This document shows positions 37,123 to 46,542 of a stretch of 64,000 bases of DNA, piece after piece. Origin of the DNA: Burkholderia pyrrocinia (GTDB taxonomy: Bacteria > Pseudomonadota > Gammaproteobacteria > Burkholderiales > Burkholderiaceae); the NCBI RefSeq assembly GCF_018417535.1, contig NZ_CP070977.1, positions 1,488,001-1,552,000 of the forward strand. Direction: 5' to 3'. The notes beneath the pieces were generated by a model, which ran no database searches, was not told the DNA's origin, and saw only the letters and a list, made by a program, of their open reading frames with translations. Position 1 is the stretch's first letter. The number at the start of each line of letters is the position of its first letter. A program made the translations under genes and the position numbers.

Positions 37123-39660
37123 TCAGTCGCGCGCCCGATCGAGTTTCGGCGCCAGCACGGCCTGCAGGCCGTGCGCCGCACCCTTCCACATTCGCACGTA
37201 ACCATTCACGCCGATGCGCAGCACTTCCTTCAGCCCGCCGAGCGGCGTGTCGGCGCGCGTGCCTTCGTGCCAGTCGAGCCACGCATCCGCGCGGCCGAAC
37301 GTGCATTGCACGAGCTGGCGTTCCTGTTCGAGCGTCAGTTCCTCGAAGCTCACGCCGACGTGGGTCGGCGTCACGCGGCTCACGCGCACCGGGAACGGGA
37401 ACGGCCGGTCGCCGCGCGTCACGCACACCGTCAGCGTGTCGCCGACGGCGAGCGGCAGCCCCGGCACGCGTTCGAGGCCGAGGCCGCCGGTCGAGTAGTC
37501 GCTCGTGAAGCATGCGGCAGTCGTTCCGTCGGCAAGCAGCAACGTGGCCGGCACGCGCATCGCGATCCGGTGCGTGACGCGCACCTGCCTGGTCTCGCGC
37601 GCGACGGCCAGCGCCGCGCCGAGCATCGCGAGGTTGTACACGGTCCAGCCGAGCGTGATCAGGATCGTCGACGCCTCGTCGCCCTGGTCGGCCACCAGCC
37701 GCCACAGGCCGGCGGCGATCGCGAGCACGTTCAGCCCGAACAGCACGAGATACGGCTTCGACGTCGACCAGTCGACATAGCCTTCGTCGATCTTGCCGCC
37801 CTTGTCGGTCACGTTGAACTTGCCGTGCTTCGGGCTGAAGAACGCGACGGTGGTCGGCAGCGCGATGTACCACGCGAGCACCGATTCGTAGACCTCGGCC
37901 CAGAACGAATGGCGGTAGCGCCCCTGCATTCGCGAGTTCGCGACGTTCGCGAGCACGAGATACGGGATCACGTAGCTCGCGAGCGCGAGCGCCGACGCGT
38001 TGATGAAGTACAGGTGGAAGAACAGGTACGCGAGCGGGATCGTCAGGAACACCAGCCGCGGAATCCCGTAGAAGAAGTGCAGCATCGCGTTGCCGTAGCA
38101 GATCCGCTGGATGAAGCCGAGCCCGCGCCCGAGGAACGGGTTGTCGATGCGGAAGATCTGCGCCATCCCGCGCGCCCAGCGCGTGCGCTGCTTCACGTGG
38201 CCCGCGAGGCTTTCGGTCGCGAGGCCGGCCGCCTGCACGGTCGGCAGGTACGCCGACGTATAGCCGCGCCGGTGCAGCTTGAGCGCCGTATGCGCATCCT
38301 CGGTCACGGTTTCCACCGCGACGCCGCCGACCTCCTCCAGCGCGCTGCGCTTGAGCACCGCGCACGACCCGCAGAAGAACGTCGCGTTCCACAGGTCGTT
38401 GCCCGACTGCACGAGCCCGTAGAACAGGTTGCCCTCGTTCGGGATCTCGCGGAACGTGCCGAGGTTGCGCTCGAACGGATCGGGCGAGAAGAAATGGTGC
38501 GGCGTCTGCACGAGCGCACACTTCGGATCGCGCAGGAACACGCCCATCGTCGTCTGCAGGAACGAGCGCGTCGGCACGTGATCGCAGTCGAAGATCGCGA
38601 TGTATTCGCCGTGCGTCCTCGGCAGCGCACGGTTGATGTTGCCGGCCTTCGCGTGAAGGTTGTCGTCGCGCGTCAGGTAGTCGATGCCGGCCTCGGCCGC
38701 GAACGCCGCGAACTCGGGGCGCCGGCCGTCGTCGAGCAGGTAGACGCGCAGCTTCGCCGTCGGCCAGTCGATGCTCTGCGCGGCGAAGACCGTCGGCTTC
38801 ACGACCGACAGCGGCTCGTTGTAGGTCGGGATGTAGATGTCGACGGTCGGCCAGGTGTCGGGATCGTCGGGCAGCGGCACGATCGGCCGGTCGAGCGGCC
38901 ATGCGGTCTGCACGAAACCGAGCAGCAGGATCATCCACGTATAGGCTTCGGCGCCGTACAGCAGGTAGCCGGCGATCGCCTCGACCGGGCCGCGGAAGTC
39001 GAGCGTCTGCGTCGTGCGCCACCACACGTAGCGCAGCGTCGCGAGCAGCGCGAGCGACGCGAGCGCGAGCGTCGGCAGGTGGCCCGGCAGGCGGCGCAGC
39101 GCGAGCGCCAGCACCGCGACGATCGCGAAGAACGCAAACTGCGCGCCGGGCATCAGCGGCGACATCCCGGCCGCGGCCCACAGCAGCGCGCCGGCCACGA
39201 GCAGCAGCGGCACGAGCCAGCGGCGCCGGCCGACGCCGTTCGCGCGCGCATCGAGCCAGCCACCCCAGCGCGCCCACGGCAGGCGTGCGAGCAGCGCGTC
39301 GATGCGCCGGCCGACCGCGCGCCCGGCCACATAGACGGGCACGACGAACGTGTCGAACCACGCGAGCGGATCGCGCGCGGGCCGGCCGTCGGCCGCGCGC
39401 GGCGCGCGCACGATCGAGCGCCACAGCCATTCGCGCGGGCTGAGCGGCTGCAGCACGCCCCACTCGTGCGCGAGCCGCAGGAACGCGACGCGCACCCAGC
39501 GGCGCACGTGGTCGGGCCGGCCGGGCGGCGGCGCGTGGAAGAACAGCCGCACGAGCCAGTCGACCAGCGTGCGCTCCGCCGGCAGCCCGATGCCGCGTGC
39601 GAACCAGTCGGCCGCACGGCGGCCGAGTGCGCGCAGCCGCGGCGCGAAGGCGGCCTTCAT
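37123..39660 (-). CDS. bcsA: Cellulose synthase catalytic subunit BcsA
   Basis: An 845-residue UDP-glucose-dependent beta-1,4-glucan synthase of the inner membrane. GT2 motifs are intact: DD at 310-311, DCD at 358-360, TED at 453-455 and QRTRW at 491-495, flanked by membrane helices. The C-terminal PilZ domain has RxxxR (R694, R698) and DYSTGG (721-726), so cyclic-di-GMP should activate it. The start at 39660 overlaps the bcsQ stop by 4 nt (ATGA). The long N-terminal extension before the first helices is typical of the enterobacterial type. Confidence 0.96.
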   Translation of the reverse strand: MKAAFAPRLRALGRRAADWFARGIGLPAERTLVDWLVRLFFHAPPPGRPDHVRRWVRVAFLRLAHEWGVLQPLSPREWLWRSIVRAPRAADGRPARDPLAWFDTFVVPVYVAGRAVGRRIDALLARLPWARWGGWLDARANGVGRRRWLVPLLLVAGALLWAAAGMSPLMPGAQFAFFAIVAVLALALRRLPGHLPTLALASLALLATLRYVWWRTTQTLDFRGPVEAIAGYLLYGAEAYTWMILLLGFVQTAWPLDRPIVPLPDDPDTWPTVDIYIPTYNEPLSVVKPTVFAAQSIDWPTAKLRVYLLDDGRRPEFAAFAAEAGIDYLTRDDNLHAKAGNINRALPRTHGEYIAIFDCDHVPTRSFLQTTMGVFLRDPKCALVQTPHHFFSPDPFERNLGTFREIPNEGNLFYGLVQSGNDLWNATFFCGSCAVLKRSALEEVGGVAVETVTEDAHTALKLHRRGYTSAYLPTVQAAGLATESLAGHVKQRTRWARGMAQIFRIDNPFLGRGLGFIQRICYGNAMLHFFYGIPRLVFLTIPLAYLFFHLYFINASALALASYVIPYLVLANVANSRMQGRYRHSFWAEVYESVLAWYIALPTTVAFFSPKHGKFNVTDKGGKIDEGYVDWSTSKPYLVLFGLNVLAIAAGLWRLVADQGDEASTILITLGWTVYNLAMLGAALAVARETRQVRVTHRIAMRVPATLLLADGTTAACFTSDYSTGGLGLERVPGLPLAVGDTLTVCVTRGDRPFPFPVRVSRVTPTHVGVSFEELTLEQERQLVQCTFGRADAWLDWHEGTRADTPLGGLKEVLRIGVNGYVRMWKGAAHGLQAVLAPKLDRARD

Positions 39661-40436
39661 CGCTTCGCTCCGGTGCGACCGGCGGCGGCCGCCGCCAGCC
39701 ACGCATCGACCCAGTTCGCGATGCCGTTCAGGTCGTGCGACGTCTGCGAATACGGCGCGTCGTCGAAGATCCAGCTACCGCGCGCGAGCGCTTCGGGCAC
39801 GGCCGCGTCGACGTGGATCCGCTGTTCGAGCATCGACGCCGGCCCGGCGACCGCGCGCAGCATCGCGATCGCGTCGCGCTGCATGTCGCGCGCCGGGTTC
39901 AGCCGGTTCACGACGATCTGCAGTTCGCCGCCACCGGCGCGGAGCGCGCCGAGCCGCGCGGCCACCGTCGCGCAGGCAGTCGGTTCGGGCGGCACGACGA
40001 CGAGCGTCAGGTCCGCGCGGCGAATCGCCTGCTCGGCCTGCGGCGACGGATAGCGCGCGGTGTCGACCAGCACGACGCCGTCGGCCGGCAGCGCGATCTC
40101 GTCGAGCGCGCGCGACAGCCATGCGGGGTCGGCCGTGAGCCGCGCATCGCACGTGGCCGCGCCGGCCGCGTCGACCTGCCCGTACGGCACGAACAGCACG
40201 CCGTCGGCATTGCGCCACGTATGCGCGTGCCACGGCTCGGCGCCGCCGAGCACGGTCTGCGCGAGGCCTTGCTCGGCCAGCGTGTCGAGGCCCAGCGTCG
40301 CGCCCATCAGGTTCTGCGCATCGAATTCGACGGCGACGACCGGCCGGCCGCGGCGCGCGAGCAGCACCGCGAGCGCGGCGGCGAGCGTCGTGCGGCCCGC
40401 GCCGCCCGTCGTCGACGTAATGGCGATCGTCTTCAT
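39657..40436 (-). CDS. bcsQ: Cellulose biosynthesis protein BcsQ (MinD/ParA-like)
   Basis: A 259-residue SIMIBI NTPase-like protein that in E. coli localises the synthase to the pole and is essential for secretion. The P-loop reads TTGGAGRTT (residues 9-17): the ParA signature lysine is T10 and the P-loop lysine is R15. E. coli BcsQ is also atypical here, so nucleotide binding may differ from true MinD. Later motifs (VLVDTARYPSP, VVNRLNPAR) are clear. It overlaps bcsF and bcsA by 4 nt each. Confidence 0.85.
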   Translation of the reverse strand: MKTIAITSTTGGAGRTTLAAALAVLLARRGRPVVAVEFDAQNLMGATLGLDTLAEQGLAQTVLGGAEPWHAHTWRNADGVLFVPYGQVDAAGAATCDARLTADPAWLSRALDEIALPADGVVLVDTARYPSPQAEQAIRRADLTLVVVPPEPTACATVAARLGALRAGGGELQIVVNRLNPARDMQRDAIAMLRAVAGPASMLEQRIHVDAAVPEALARGSWIFDDAPYSQTSHDLNGIANWVDAWLAAAAAGRTGAKR

Positions 40437-40642
40437 CGGGCCGCCTCGCCGTCGCGCTCGGCATCGGGCAGCAAACGCCCGCGCAGCGCGACCGGCACGA
40501 GTTCGCACGGCACCGCGTCGCGCCGGTCGATGCCGCGCGGCGCATGAAAGCCGCGGCCGATGCCGAGGTGCTGCGCGACGATCCAGACGGGCACCGCGAT
40601 CACGATGCCGACGACGAATCCGATGACGAGTTCGGCGATCAT
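40433..40642 (-). CDS. bcsF: Small membrane protein BcsF
   Basis: 69 residues with a single N-terminal membrane helix (LVIGFVVGIVIAVPVWIVAQ) and a polar tail. In E. coli, BcsF recruits BcsE to the membrane to promote pEtN transfer by BcsG. Assignment rests on size, topology and position between bcsE and bcsQ rather than on strong sequence conservation. The start overlaps the bcsE stop by 4 nt. Confidence 0.7.
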   Translation of the reverse strand: MIAELVIGFVVGIVIAVPVWIVAQHLGIGRGFHAPRGIDRRDAVPCELVPVALRGRLLPDAERDGEAAR

Positions 40643-42600
40643 GCGCCCTCCGGCTTGCGCAGCGGCATCGCGCTGCGGGTGGCGCCTCGCGTTCGCGCGA
40701 CGGGAATCGCGGGAATGGCAGGCAGCGGCGCCGGCGTATCGGCGGCAGCGTGCGCGGGTTCCGGCAGTACGTCGCGATGCGTCCCGGTTCCGGCCGCACC
40801 GGTTACGTCGATCGCGTCGGCCACCGTCGCACCGTGGTCCGCACGCGCCGATGTCGCCGCACGCGTGGTGCCCGCCGGCTGCTTGACCGCGAACAGGTCG
40901 CTGTAGTCCGCGATCGGCGCACGCCGGTTCTCGGCCTTCAGCGCATCGAGCTCCGTGTCGATGCTGCCCTGCCCGAGGCATACGACGCGGTCGGACAGCG
41001 TGTCGACCGGCACGTCGAAGATCCGCGCGAGCGCGTCGTCGGCGTCGACCGGTTCGCACGCGAACAGGAACACGTACAGGTGCCCGGGATCGGCCGTCAC
41101 GACGTCGCCCGCGCGGCGCGGCCGGCAGTGCCGCAGCGCGTCGACATGCGACACGCCCGGCAGCAGCGCGATCTTCGCGAGCGTATGCGGCAGCGCGAGC
41201 ACGGCGCCGCGATCGAGCACCGCGCGAATCCGCAGGCAGAACGCGCCGACCGGCAGATAGCCGAGCACCGAATCGCCGAGCGCGGCCGCGAGTGCGGCGC
41301 GATAGTCGGCCGCGACGGGCCGCGCATAAAGCTGGCCGCGCAGCGCGTGCACGGCGGCCTGCATCCGCGACACCGGCAGGTCGCGCGCGACGACACGGTT
41401 CGCGCCGACGCTCAGCACGAGCATTTCGAACTGCTGGCGCAGCACCTCGCCGCGCTCGACGACCGCGATCTTCAGCGCGCCGCCGCACTGCCGGCGCAGC
41501 GCGTGCACGTCCGCGCACAACGCTTCGAGCTGCGCATGCGAGCGGAACACGAGCACCGCGGTCGCGGCCTGGGCACGCGCGCAGGCCGCGACGACGGCCG
41601 CGTTGTCGTCGACGATTTCCCAGTCGCCGGGCAGGCGGTTCGCATCGTCGAACACAGCGCGGCTGACGACGACGCGATCCTCGTCGCTCGCGAGCTTCAT
41701 CCGGCGCGCCGGCTCGGTCGCGCCGCCATCGACGCTCGCCGACAGCCGGCCGCCCGGCGCAAAGCGCAGCGGCCGCACCTCGCCGGCCGCGAGCGTGTCG
41801 CCCGCGCGCCAGAAATCGACGACCCACAGCAGTTCGCCGTGCGTGCGCTGCATCTGCGCGACGCCCGAGCAGACGCCGTGGAAACCGCTGCGCGGCGTGC
41901 GATCGGCATCGCGCACGAGCGGCGGATCGTCGGTACGCGCATCGGTGCCTGCCCGGGCCGCTTCGGGATCGAGCAACAGCACGAGCGCGATGCGGCGCGT
42001 GCGGCACCAGTCGGCCAGTGCGTGCGCTTCTTCGGCAAGCGCGACCGGATCGTCCCAGCTGAACCAGCGCTGTGCGCCTTCGACGAAATACAGCGAACGC
42101 GCACGAAAACCGTAGCGCTTCATCGCGCGCAAGCCGCCGGTCAGCCGCGCGAACGGGCCCGGCGCCGCGCGGCGCGGTGCGTCGCCGATCGCGCCAGCGC
42201 CAGCGCCGTCGGCCGGCTCGGCCGCCGCCGGCATCGCCAGCACGCTCAGGTTGCGCGGCCAGCCGGCCGGCTGTGCGCCGCCCGTGAAGCCGCGCGCCTG
42301 CATCTGTTCGGCAACGCGCGCCGCATCGCGTGCGAGCACGACCGTGACGTCGCGCGTGCGCGCCTGCCGCGCGCTCTCCCATACGAGCGCGTCGCACGCC
42401 GGCGTGCCGCCGGCCGCGTAGATCGCATACAGGCCGCCGGCCTCCAGTTGCGTCCACGCATCGGGCAGGCCGTCGATCGCGAGCCGGCTCAGCGTGCCGA
42501 CGCGGCCGCCGGCCGGCCCCGCGCGCAGCAGCGCGCGCAGGCGGCCCAGCAGGCCGGTAGCGCCGAGCGCGGGACGGGTGGCATCGATTTCCGTATTCAC
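40639..42600 (-). CDS. bcsE: Cyclic-di-GMP-binding protein BcsE
   Basis: A 653-residue regulator with a C-terminal GIL domain. The c-di-GMP-binding RxGD motif is R496-A-G-D499, in CRPRRAGDVV. The upstream region looks like the degenerate REC*/NTPase-like core of E. coli BcsE (YFVEGAQRWFSWDDP, then VVDFWRAGD). The final 80 residues are Pro/Ala-rich and variable, longer than in E. coli. Translation starts at a GTG (42600), 9 nt after bcsC. It should tune cellulose output and pEtN modification to c-di-GMP. Confidence 0.85.
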   Translation of the reverse strand: MNTEIDATRPALGATGLLGRLRALLRAGPAGGRVGTLSRLAIDGLPDAWTQLEAGGLYAIYAAGGTPACDALVWESARQARTRDVTVVLARDAARVAEQMQARGFTGGAQPAGWPRNLSVLAMPAAAEPADGAGAGAIGDAPRRAAPGPFARLTGGLRAMKRYGFRARSLYFVEGAQRWFSWDDPVALAEEAHALADWCRTRRIALVLLLDPEAARAGTDARTDDPPLVRDADRTPRSGFHGVCSGVAQMQRTHGELLWVVDFWRAGDTLAAGEVRPLRFAPGGRLSASVDGGATEPARRMKLASDEDRVVVSRAVFDDANRLPGDWEIVDDNAAVVAACARAQAATAVLVFRSHAQLEALCADVHALRRQCGGALKIAVVERGEVLRQQFEMLVLSVGANRVVARDLPVSRMQAAVHALRGQLYARPVAADYRAALAAALGDSVLGYLPVGAFCLRIRAVLDRGAVLALPHTLAKIALLPGVSHVDALRHCRPRRAGDVVTADPGHLYVFLFACEPVDADDALARIFDVPVDTLSDRVVCLGQGSIDTELDALKAENRRAPIADYSDLFAVKQPAGTTRAATSARADHGATVADAIDVTGAAGTGTHRDVLPEPAHAAADTPAPLPAIPAIPVARTRGATRSAMPLRKPEGA

Positions 42601-42609
42601 GACGTTCCC

Positions 42610-45600
42610 CTAGTAATCCGAATAAAGCCGCACCGGCGTCGGCGTGACGAGCCAGCTACGCTGCGCGCGCGCATCGAACGCATAGCGCAGGTACACGAGT
42701 GCCGAACTCGGCGCGTAATCGTGCGACCGGTCGACATGCAGTTGCGCACCGACGCTCAGATGCGGGTTCACGCGATACTCGACGATGCCGTTCACGCCGT
42801 ACGAGAACGACACGCCGCGTGTCGAGCTGCCCGCGTACACGAACCCGGCCGCCACCTGCGCGGCCCGCTGGCCCGAGAACGTCGGGTAATACAGCGAATC
42901 CTTCTCGTAGCTGTTCGAGATCCCGCCCGTGAAGGTCAGGTCCCACGACAGCGCATCGTGCCGCCCCGCCCATTCGATCGGCACGCCGAGCGACAGGTAG
43001 CGTTGCGGACTGTAGTAACCGCCCTGCCCGTACGTGTAGTAGCGCAGGTTCTGCGCGTAGTGCCACGCATTGCCGACGAGCCCGGTGCTGACCTTCATCG
43101 TCGCGCGCTCGTACACGGGCACCGTGAACCCGGTGCGCAGCGTAACCTCCGCGTTGCGTTCGACGTTGCGGCCGGACAGCACGCCCGCGCCGAGTTCCGC
43201 GAACAGGTTCGTGCGGCCGACGTCGACCGACGCGCGCAGGTTCACGCCGTCGCGGCGCACGCCGCCCCAGACCGCGCCCGTCCACGGGTCGCGCATCCCC
43301 GCGTACGACAGCACGCTGCTCGTTTCCGGCCGCCGCGACGCATTCACGCTGAAGCTCGCCGGGCCCGCGTCGAAGCGGTAGCGCACGCCGCCGACGAGGT
43401 AATGCACCGGGAAACCGAGCGGCGACGTACCGAGATCGAAGCGCCATGCATCCGTGCGATAGCCGGCGCCGAGCGCGACGCCCGTCGTCGACTGGTGCAG
43501 CGAGCCCGGCGGATTCGCGATCAACGCGGCGGCCGGCTGATTCAACTGGAACGGGGGCGGTAGCCCGTTCTGAGCCTTGAGCGCCGCGTAGGTCCCGAAC
43601 GTCTTCAGCGAATAGGCATTCGGGTCGCTCGTATCGAGCGTGCCCGGATCCAGATGCACGGTGTCGATCTGCGCGAACACATGCCCGTCGTAGCGGATCG
43701 GCATCTGCACGTAGATCGGCACCTGCTGCGCGCGATACGACGAGATGCCTTCGTCGCCCGACTTGTATGCCGGTGTCCAGCCGGTCTCGATCTCGGGGTC
43801 GCGCCGCTGTTCGAGATCCGCGAAGGCGGCCTGCGCGGGCGTCAGGCCGTCGCGGCCCGCGCTCACGCCCGCCGTGCGTTCCTGCGACCGCGACAATCGG
43901 TACAACGACGCCGCGTCGTCATAGCGGCCCTGTGCTTCGGCCACACGCCCGGCCGCGACCGTCACGTCCGCACGCGCCGGATACGCGGCCTGCAGCCGGT
44001 CGGTCAGCTGCGCGGCCTCGTCCGGGCGGCGCAGCGCGTTCAGCCGGCGCACGGCCGACAACCGCGTGTCGACGTCGTCGTCCGGCGTGCGTGCGAGCAC
44101 GGCCTGCACACGCGCGAGCGCGGCCGCACGGTTGCCGCTGTCCTCGTCGATCCGCGCGAGCGCGAGCTGCGTATCGGCATCGTCCGGTGTCCGGGCAACG
44201 ACCGGCGCGAGCGCGTCGCGCGCCGCGCCGTAGTGGCCTTGCGCGCGTTCGAGATCGGCCAGTTCGAGCGCGTAGCGCTGGTCGGCGCGGCCGGCCGGGC
44301 TCGCGCGCCCGAGCAGCGTGCGCGCCTGCGCGTAGTCCTGCCGCGCGATCGCATCGTCCGCCTGCCGCAGCACGAGCCGCAGCGACTGATCCTCGAGCCG
44401 CGCCGTCTGCGCGGGCGTCAGCGACGGTTCGCGGCGCAGCGCATCGAGCCACGCGGCGAGCGCATCGTCACGCCCCGCGCTGCCGAGCAGGTCGCCGTAG
44501 CGCAGCCGCACGTCGGCATCGGCTTCGCGCGGATGCGCGGCGATCCAGTCGCGCAACGGCGCGAGGCCGCGTTCGGGTTCGCCCGCATCGATCCACTGCG
44601 CGCCGATCGCGGCCAGCATGTCGGGATCGTCCGGGGCGCTCGCCTGCGCATGCGCAAGCGATGCGGCAAATGCCGCGCGATCGCCGCGCCCGAGCGCGCC
44701 GCGCGCATCGGCCAGCGTGCCTTCGGCGTCGAGCTTGCGCGCGAGCGCGCGCATCCCGTCCGAACGGTGCGCGTCGTCGACGGGCGCGAGCGCGGCCCGT
44801 GCGCCCGCGACGTCGTCGAGCGAATTGCGGTACAGCGCGGTCGCATAGCGCATCTCGGGCGTATCGCTTTGCGCGAGCCCGTCGTCCATCACCGTGCGGC
44901 CGAGTTGCGGCAACCCCATGTCGCGATACAGGCGCGCGAGCGCGAAGCGCGTCCACGGCACGTCGGGCGCCGCGCGCACGGCCGCCTCGTAGCGTTGCGC
45001 GGCGGGCCCGCGTTCGCCCTTGTCCGCGAGTACGCGCGCCTGGTTCGCGAGCAGGTCGGCGCGCAGGCCGTCGAGCGCGCGGCGATCGTCGCGGCCCGTC
45101 ACGCGCCCTTGCAGCGCGTCGAGCAGCGGGCCGATCCGGTCCGCGCGGCCGGTGTTTTCATAGAGCAGCGCCGTGCCGCGCACGGCCGATACGCTCGGCG
45201 CACGCGTGGCCAGCAAGTCGCGCAGCAACGGCTCCGCACCGGCCCAGTCGTGCTGCGCGAGCAGCGCATCGGCGAGCTGCAGCTTCGCGTCGGGGTTGGC
45301 CGGCTGCATCGCGAGCGCGGCGCGCGCCGCGCGTTCGGCATCCTGCGGCCGCCCGGCCGACGACGCCGCGCGACCCTGCGCGAGCAGCCCCCAGAATTGC
45401 GCAGTGCGCGCGAGGCTCTGCCATTTGCCACGCTGATCGGTCGCGAGCGCAGCGGCACGCTGGAACAACGCGCGCGCTTCGTCGTGCCGCCCTTCGCGCA
45501 GACACAACAGGCCGAGCCCGCCGACCGCGTCCGCGTCGTCGGCCCGCGCACGCGCGGCGCGGGCGAGCAACGGATCGGCGGCCGCAAGATCGCCGCGTGC

Positions 45601-46542
45601 GAGCGCCTGCAGGCCGCGCTGCTGCGCGACGTAGTCGGGATCGCGTTCGAGCCGGCGCCGCGCATCGCGTCGACTGTCCAGTTCGACAACGCGACCGCGG
45701 AATTCGGTGTCGTCCGGCACGAGCGCGAGATACGCATGCAGCGCATCGAGATACGCGGGATCGTTGCCGGCCGTCTGCAGCACACGCCGCCACAGCGACA
45801 TCGCCTCCGTATGGTCGGCGTCGTCCCGCTTCGCGAGCGACCATGCGATGCGGCTCGCCTCCGCGCGCGTGTCTCCATGCTGGTTCAGCAGCCGCGCCAG
45901 CGCCATGGCCGCGCCGGTGTCCTGCGGATCGGCCGCGATCGTGCGGCGCAGCGCGGCGATCGCCGGCTCGCGCGTGCCCGGCGCATTCGCGAGGATTTCG
46001 TAATACTCGGCGCCGAGCGCGCCTGACGGCGCGCCGTTCGGAAACAGCGCGACGATCCGCCGGGCCGCCTCGTCGGTGCGGCCGCTGCGCGCGAGCAGGC
46101 GGATCTGCGCCATCTCGCCGCGCCCGCTCGTCGCGACGCGGTATTCGTCGGCCACCCGCCGCGTGGCGGGCGCATTCGGCGACTGCGCCTGCAGGCGCGC
46201 GAGCGCGGCTTGCGCGCCCTTCGCGTCGCCGAGCCGCAGCAGCACGCGAACCTGCTCGGCAAGCAGTTCCGGATCGCCCGGCGCGATCAGCAGCCCCTTG
46301 CGCAGCGCATCGCGCGCGAGGTCGTCGCGATGCTTGACGCCCCACATGCGCGCGGTGTCGAGCTGACGCTGCGCATCGGCGGAAGCGGAAGCGGAAGCGG
46401 AAGCGGAAGCGGACGTCGCCGGCGTGACGGTTTTCGGCATCGCCGCGTCGGATGCAGTGCCGGGCGCCGCCGCACACACCGACGACGCGAGCCACGCAAA
46501 CCCCGCGACATGCGGCGCGGCACGCTTCAGCGGGCGGCGCAC
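42610..46542 (-). CDS. bcsC: Cellulose synthase outer-membrane subunit BcsC
   Basis: A 1310-residue protein: signal peptide, a Ser-Ala repeat linker, about 19 TPR-like helices in the periplasm (e.g. LARLYRDMGLPQLGR), then a C-terminal beta-barrel (from about residue 990) ending ARAQRSWLVTPTPVRLYSDY, through which the glucan leaves the cell. The start is a GTG at 46542, which gives a proper signal peptide (RRPLKRAAPHVAGFAWLASS) and is preceded by GGGGAGG at 6-7 nt. It overlaps the bcsZ end by 16 nt. The hexanucleotide repeat at 46381 encodes the linker. Confidence 0.93.
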   Translation of the reverse strand: MRRPLKRAAPHVAGFAWLASSVCAAAPGTASDAAMPKTVTPATSASASASASASADAQRQLDTARMWGVKHRDDLARDALRKGLLIAPGDPELLAEQVRVLLRLGDAKGAQAALARLQAQSPNAPATRRVADEYRVATSGRGEMAQIRLLARSGRTDEAARRIVALFPNGAPSGALGAEYYEILANAPGTREPAIAALRRTIAADPQDTGAAMALARLLNQHGDTRAEASRIAWSLAKRDDADHTEAMSLWRRVLQTAGNDPAYLDALHAYLALVPDDTEFRGRVVELDSRRDARRRLERDPDYVAQQRGLQALARGDLAAADPLLARAARARADDADAVGGLGLLCLREGRHDEARALFQRAAALATDQRGKWQSLARTAQFWGLLAQGRAASSAGRPQDAERAARAALAMQPANPDAKLQLADALLAQHDWAGAEPLLRDLLATRAPSVSAVRGTALLYENTGRADRIGPLLDALQGRVTGRDDRRALDGLRADLLANQARVLADKGERGPAAQRYEAAVRAAPDVPWTRFALARLYRDMGLPQLGRTVMDDGLAQSDTPEMRYATALYRNSLDDVAGARAALAPVDDAHRSDGMRALARKLDAEGTLADARGALGRGDRAAFAASLAHAQASAPDDPDMLAAIGAQWIDAGEPERGLAPLRDWIAAHPREADADVRLRYGDLLGSAGRDDALAAWLDALRREPSLTPAQTARLEDQSLRLVLRQADDAIARQDYAQARTLLGRASPAGRADQRYALELADLERAQGHYGAARDALAPVVARTPDDADTQLALARIDEDSGNRAAALARVQAVLARTPDDDVDTRLSAVRRLNALRRPDEAAQLTDRLQAAYPARADVTVAAGRVAEAQGRYDDAASLYRLSRSQERTAGVSAGRDGLTPAQAAFADLEQRRDPEIETGWTPAYKSGDEGISSYRAQQVPIYVQMPIRYDGHVFAQIDTVHLDPGTLDTSDPNAYSLKTFGTYAALKAQNGLPPPFQLNQPAAALIANPPGSLHQSTTGVALGAGYRTDAWRFDLGTSPLGFPVHYLVGGVRYRFDAGPASFSVNASRRPETSSVLSYAGMRDPWTGAVWGGVRRDGVNLRASVDVGRTNLFAELGAGVLSGRNVERNAEVTLRTGFTVPVYERATMKVSTGLVGNAWHYAQNLRYYTYGQGGYYSPQRYLSLGVPIEWAGRHDALSWDLTFTGGISNSYEKDSLYYPTFSGQRAAQVAAGFVYAGSSTRGVSFSYGVNGIVEYRVNPHLSVGAQLHVDRSHDYAPSSALVYLRYAFDARAQRSWLVTPTPVRLYSDY
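46381..46413. repeat. Hexanucleotide microsatellite inside bcsC
   Basis: Five tandem GGAAGC units plus GGA on the plus strand. On the coding strand they read TCCGCT and encode Ser-Ala pairs between the signal peptide and the first TPR. Copy-number change would keep the frame and only alter linker length. Confidence 0.9.

Noticed and set aside
35656..40053. 1465-codon plus-strand open frame opposite bcsG-bcsA-bcsQ
   Set aside because: Composition is His/Arg/Glu-rich without domains. It mirrors the third-position GC bias of the minus-strand genes and is not coding.
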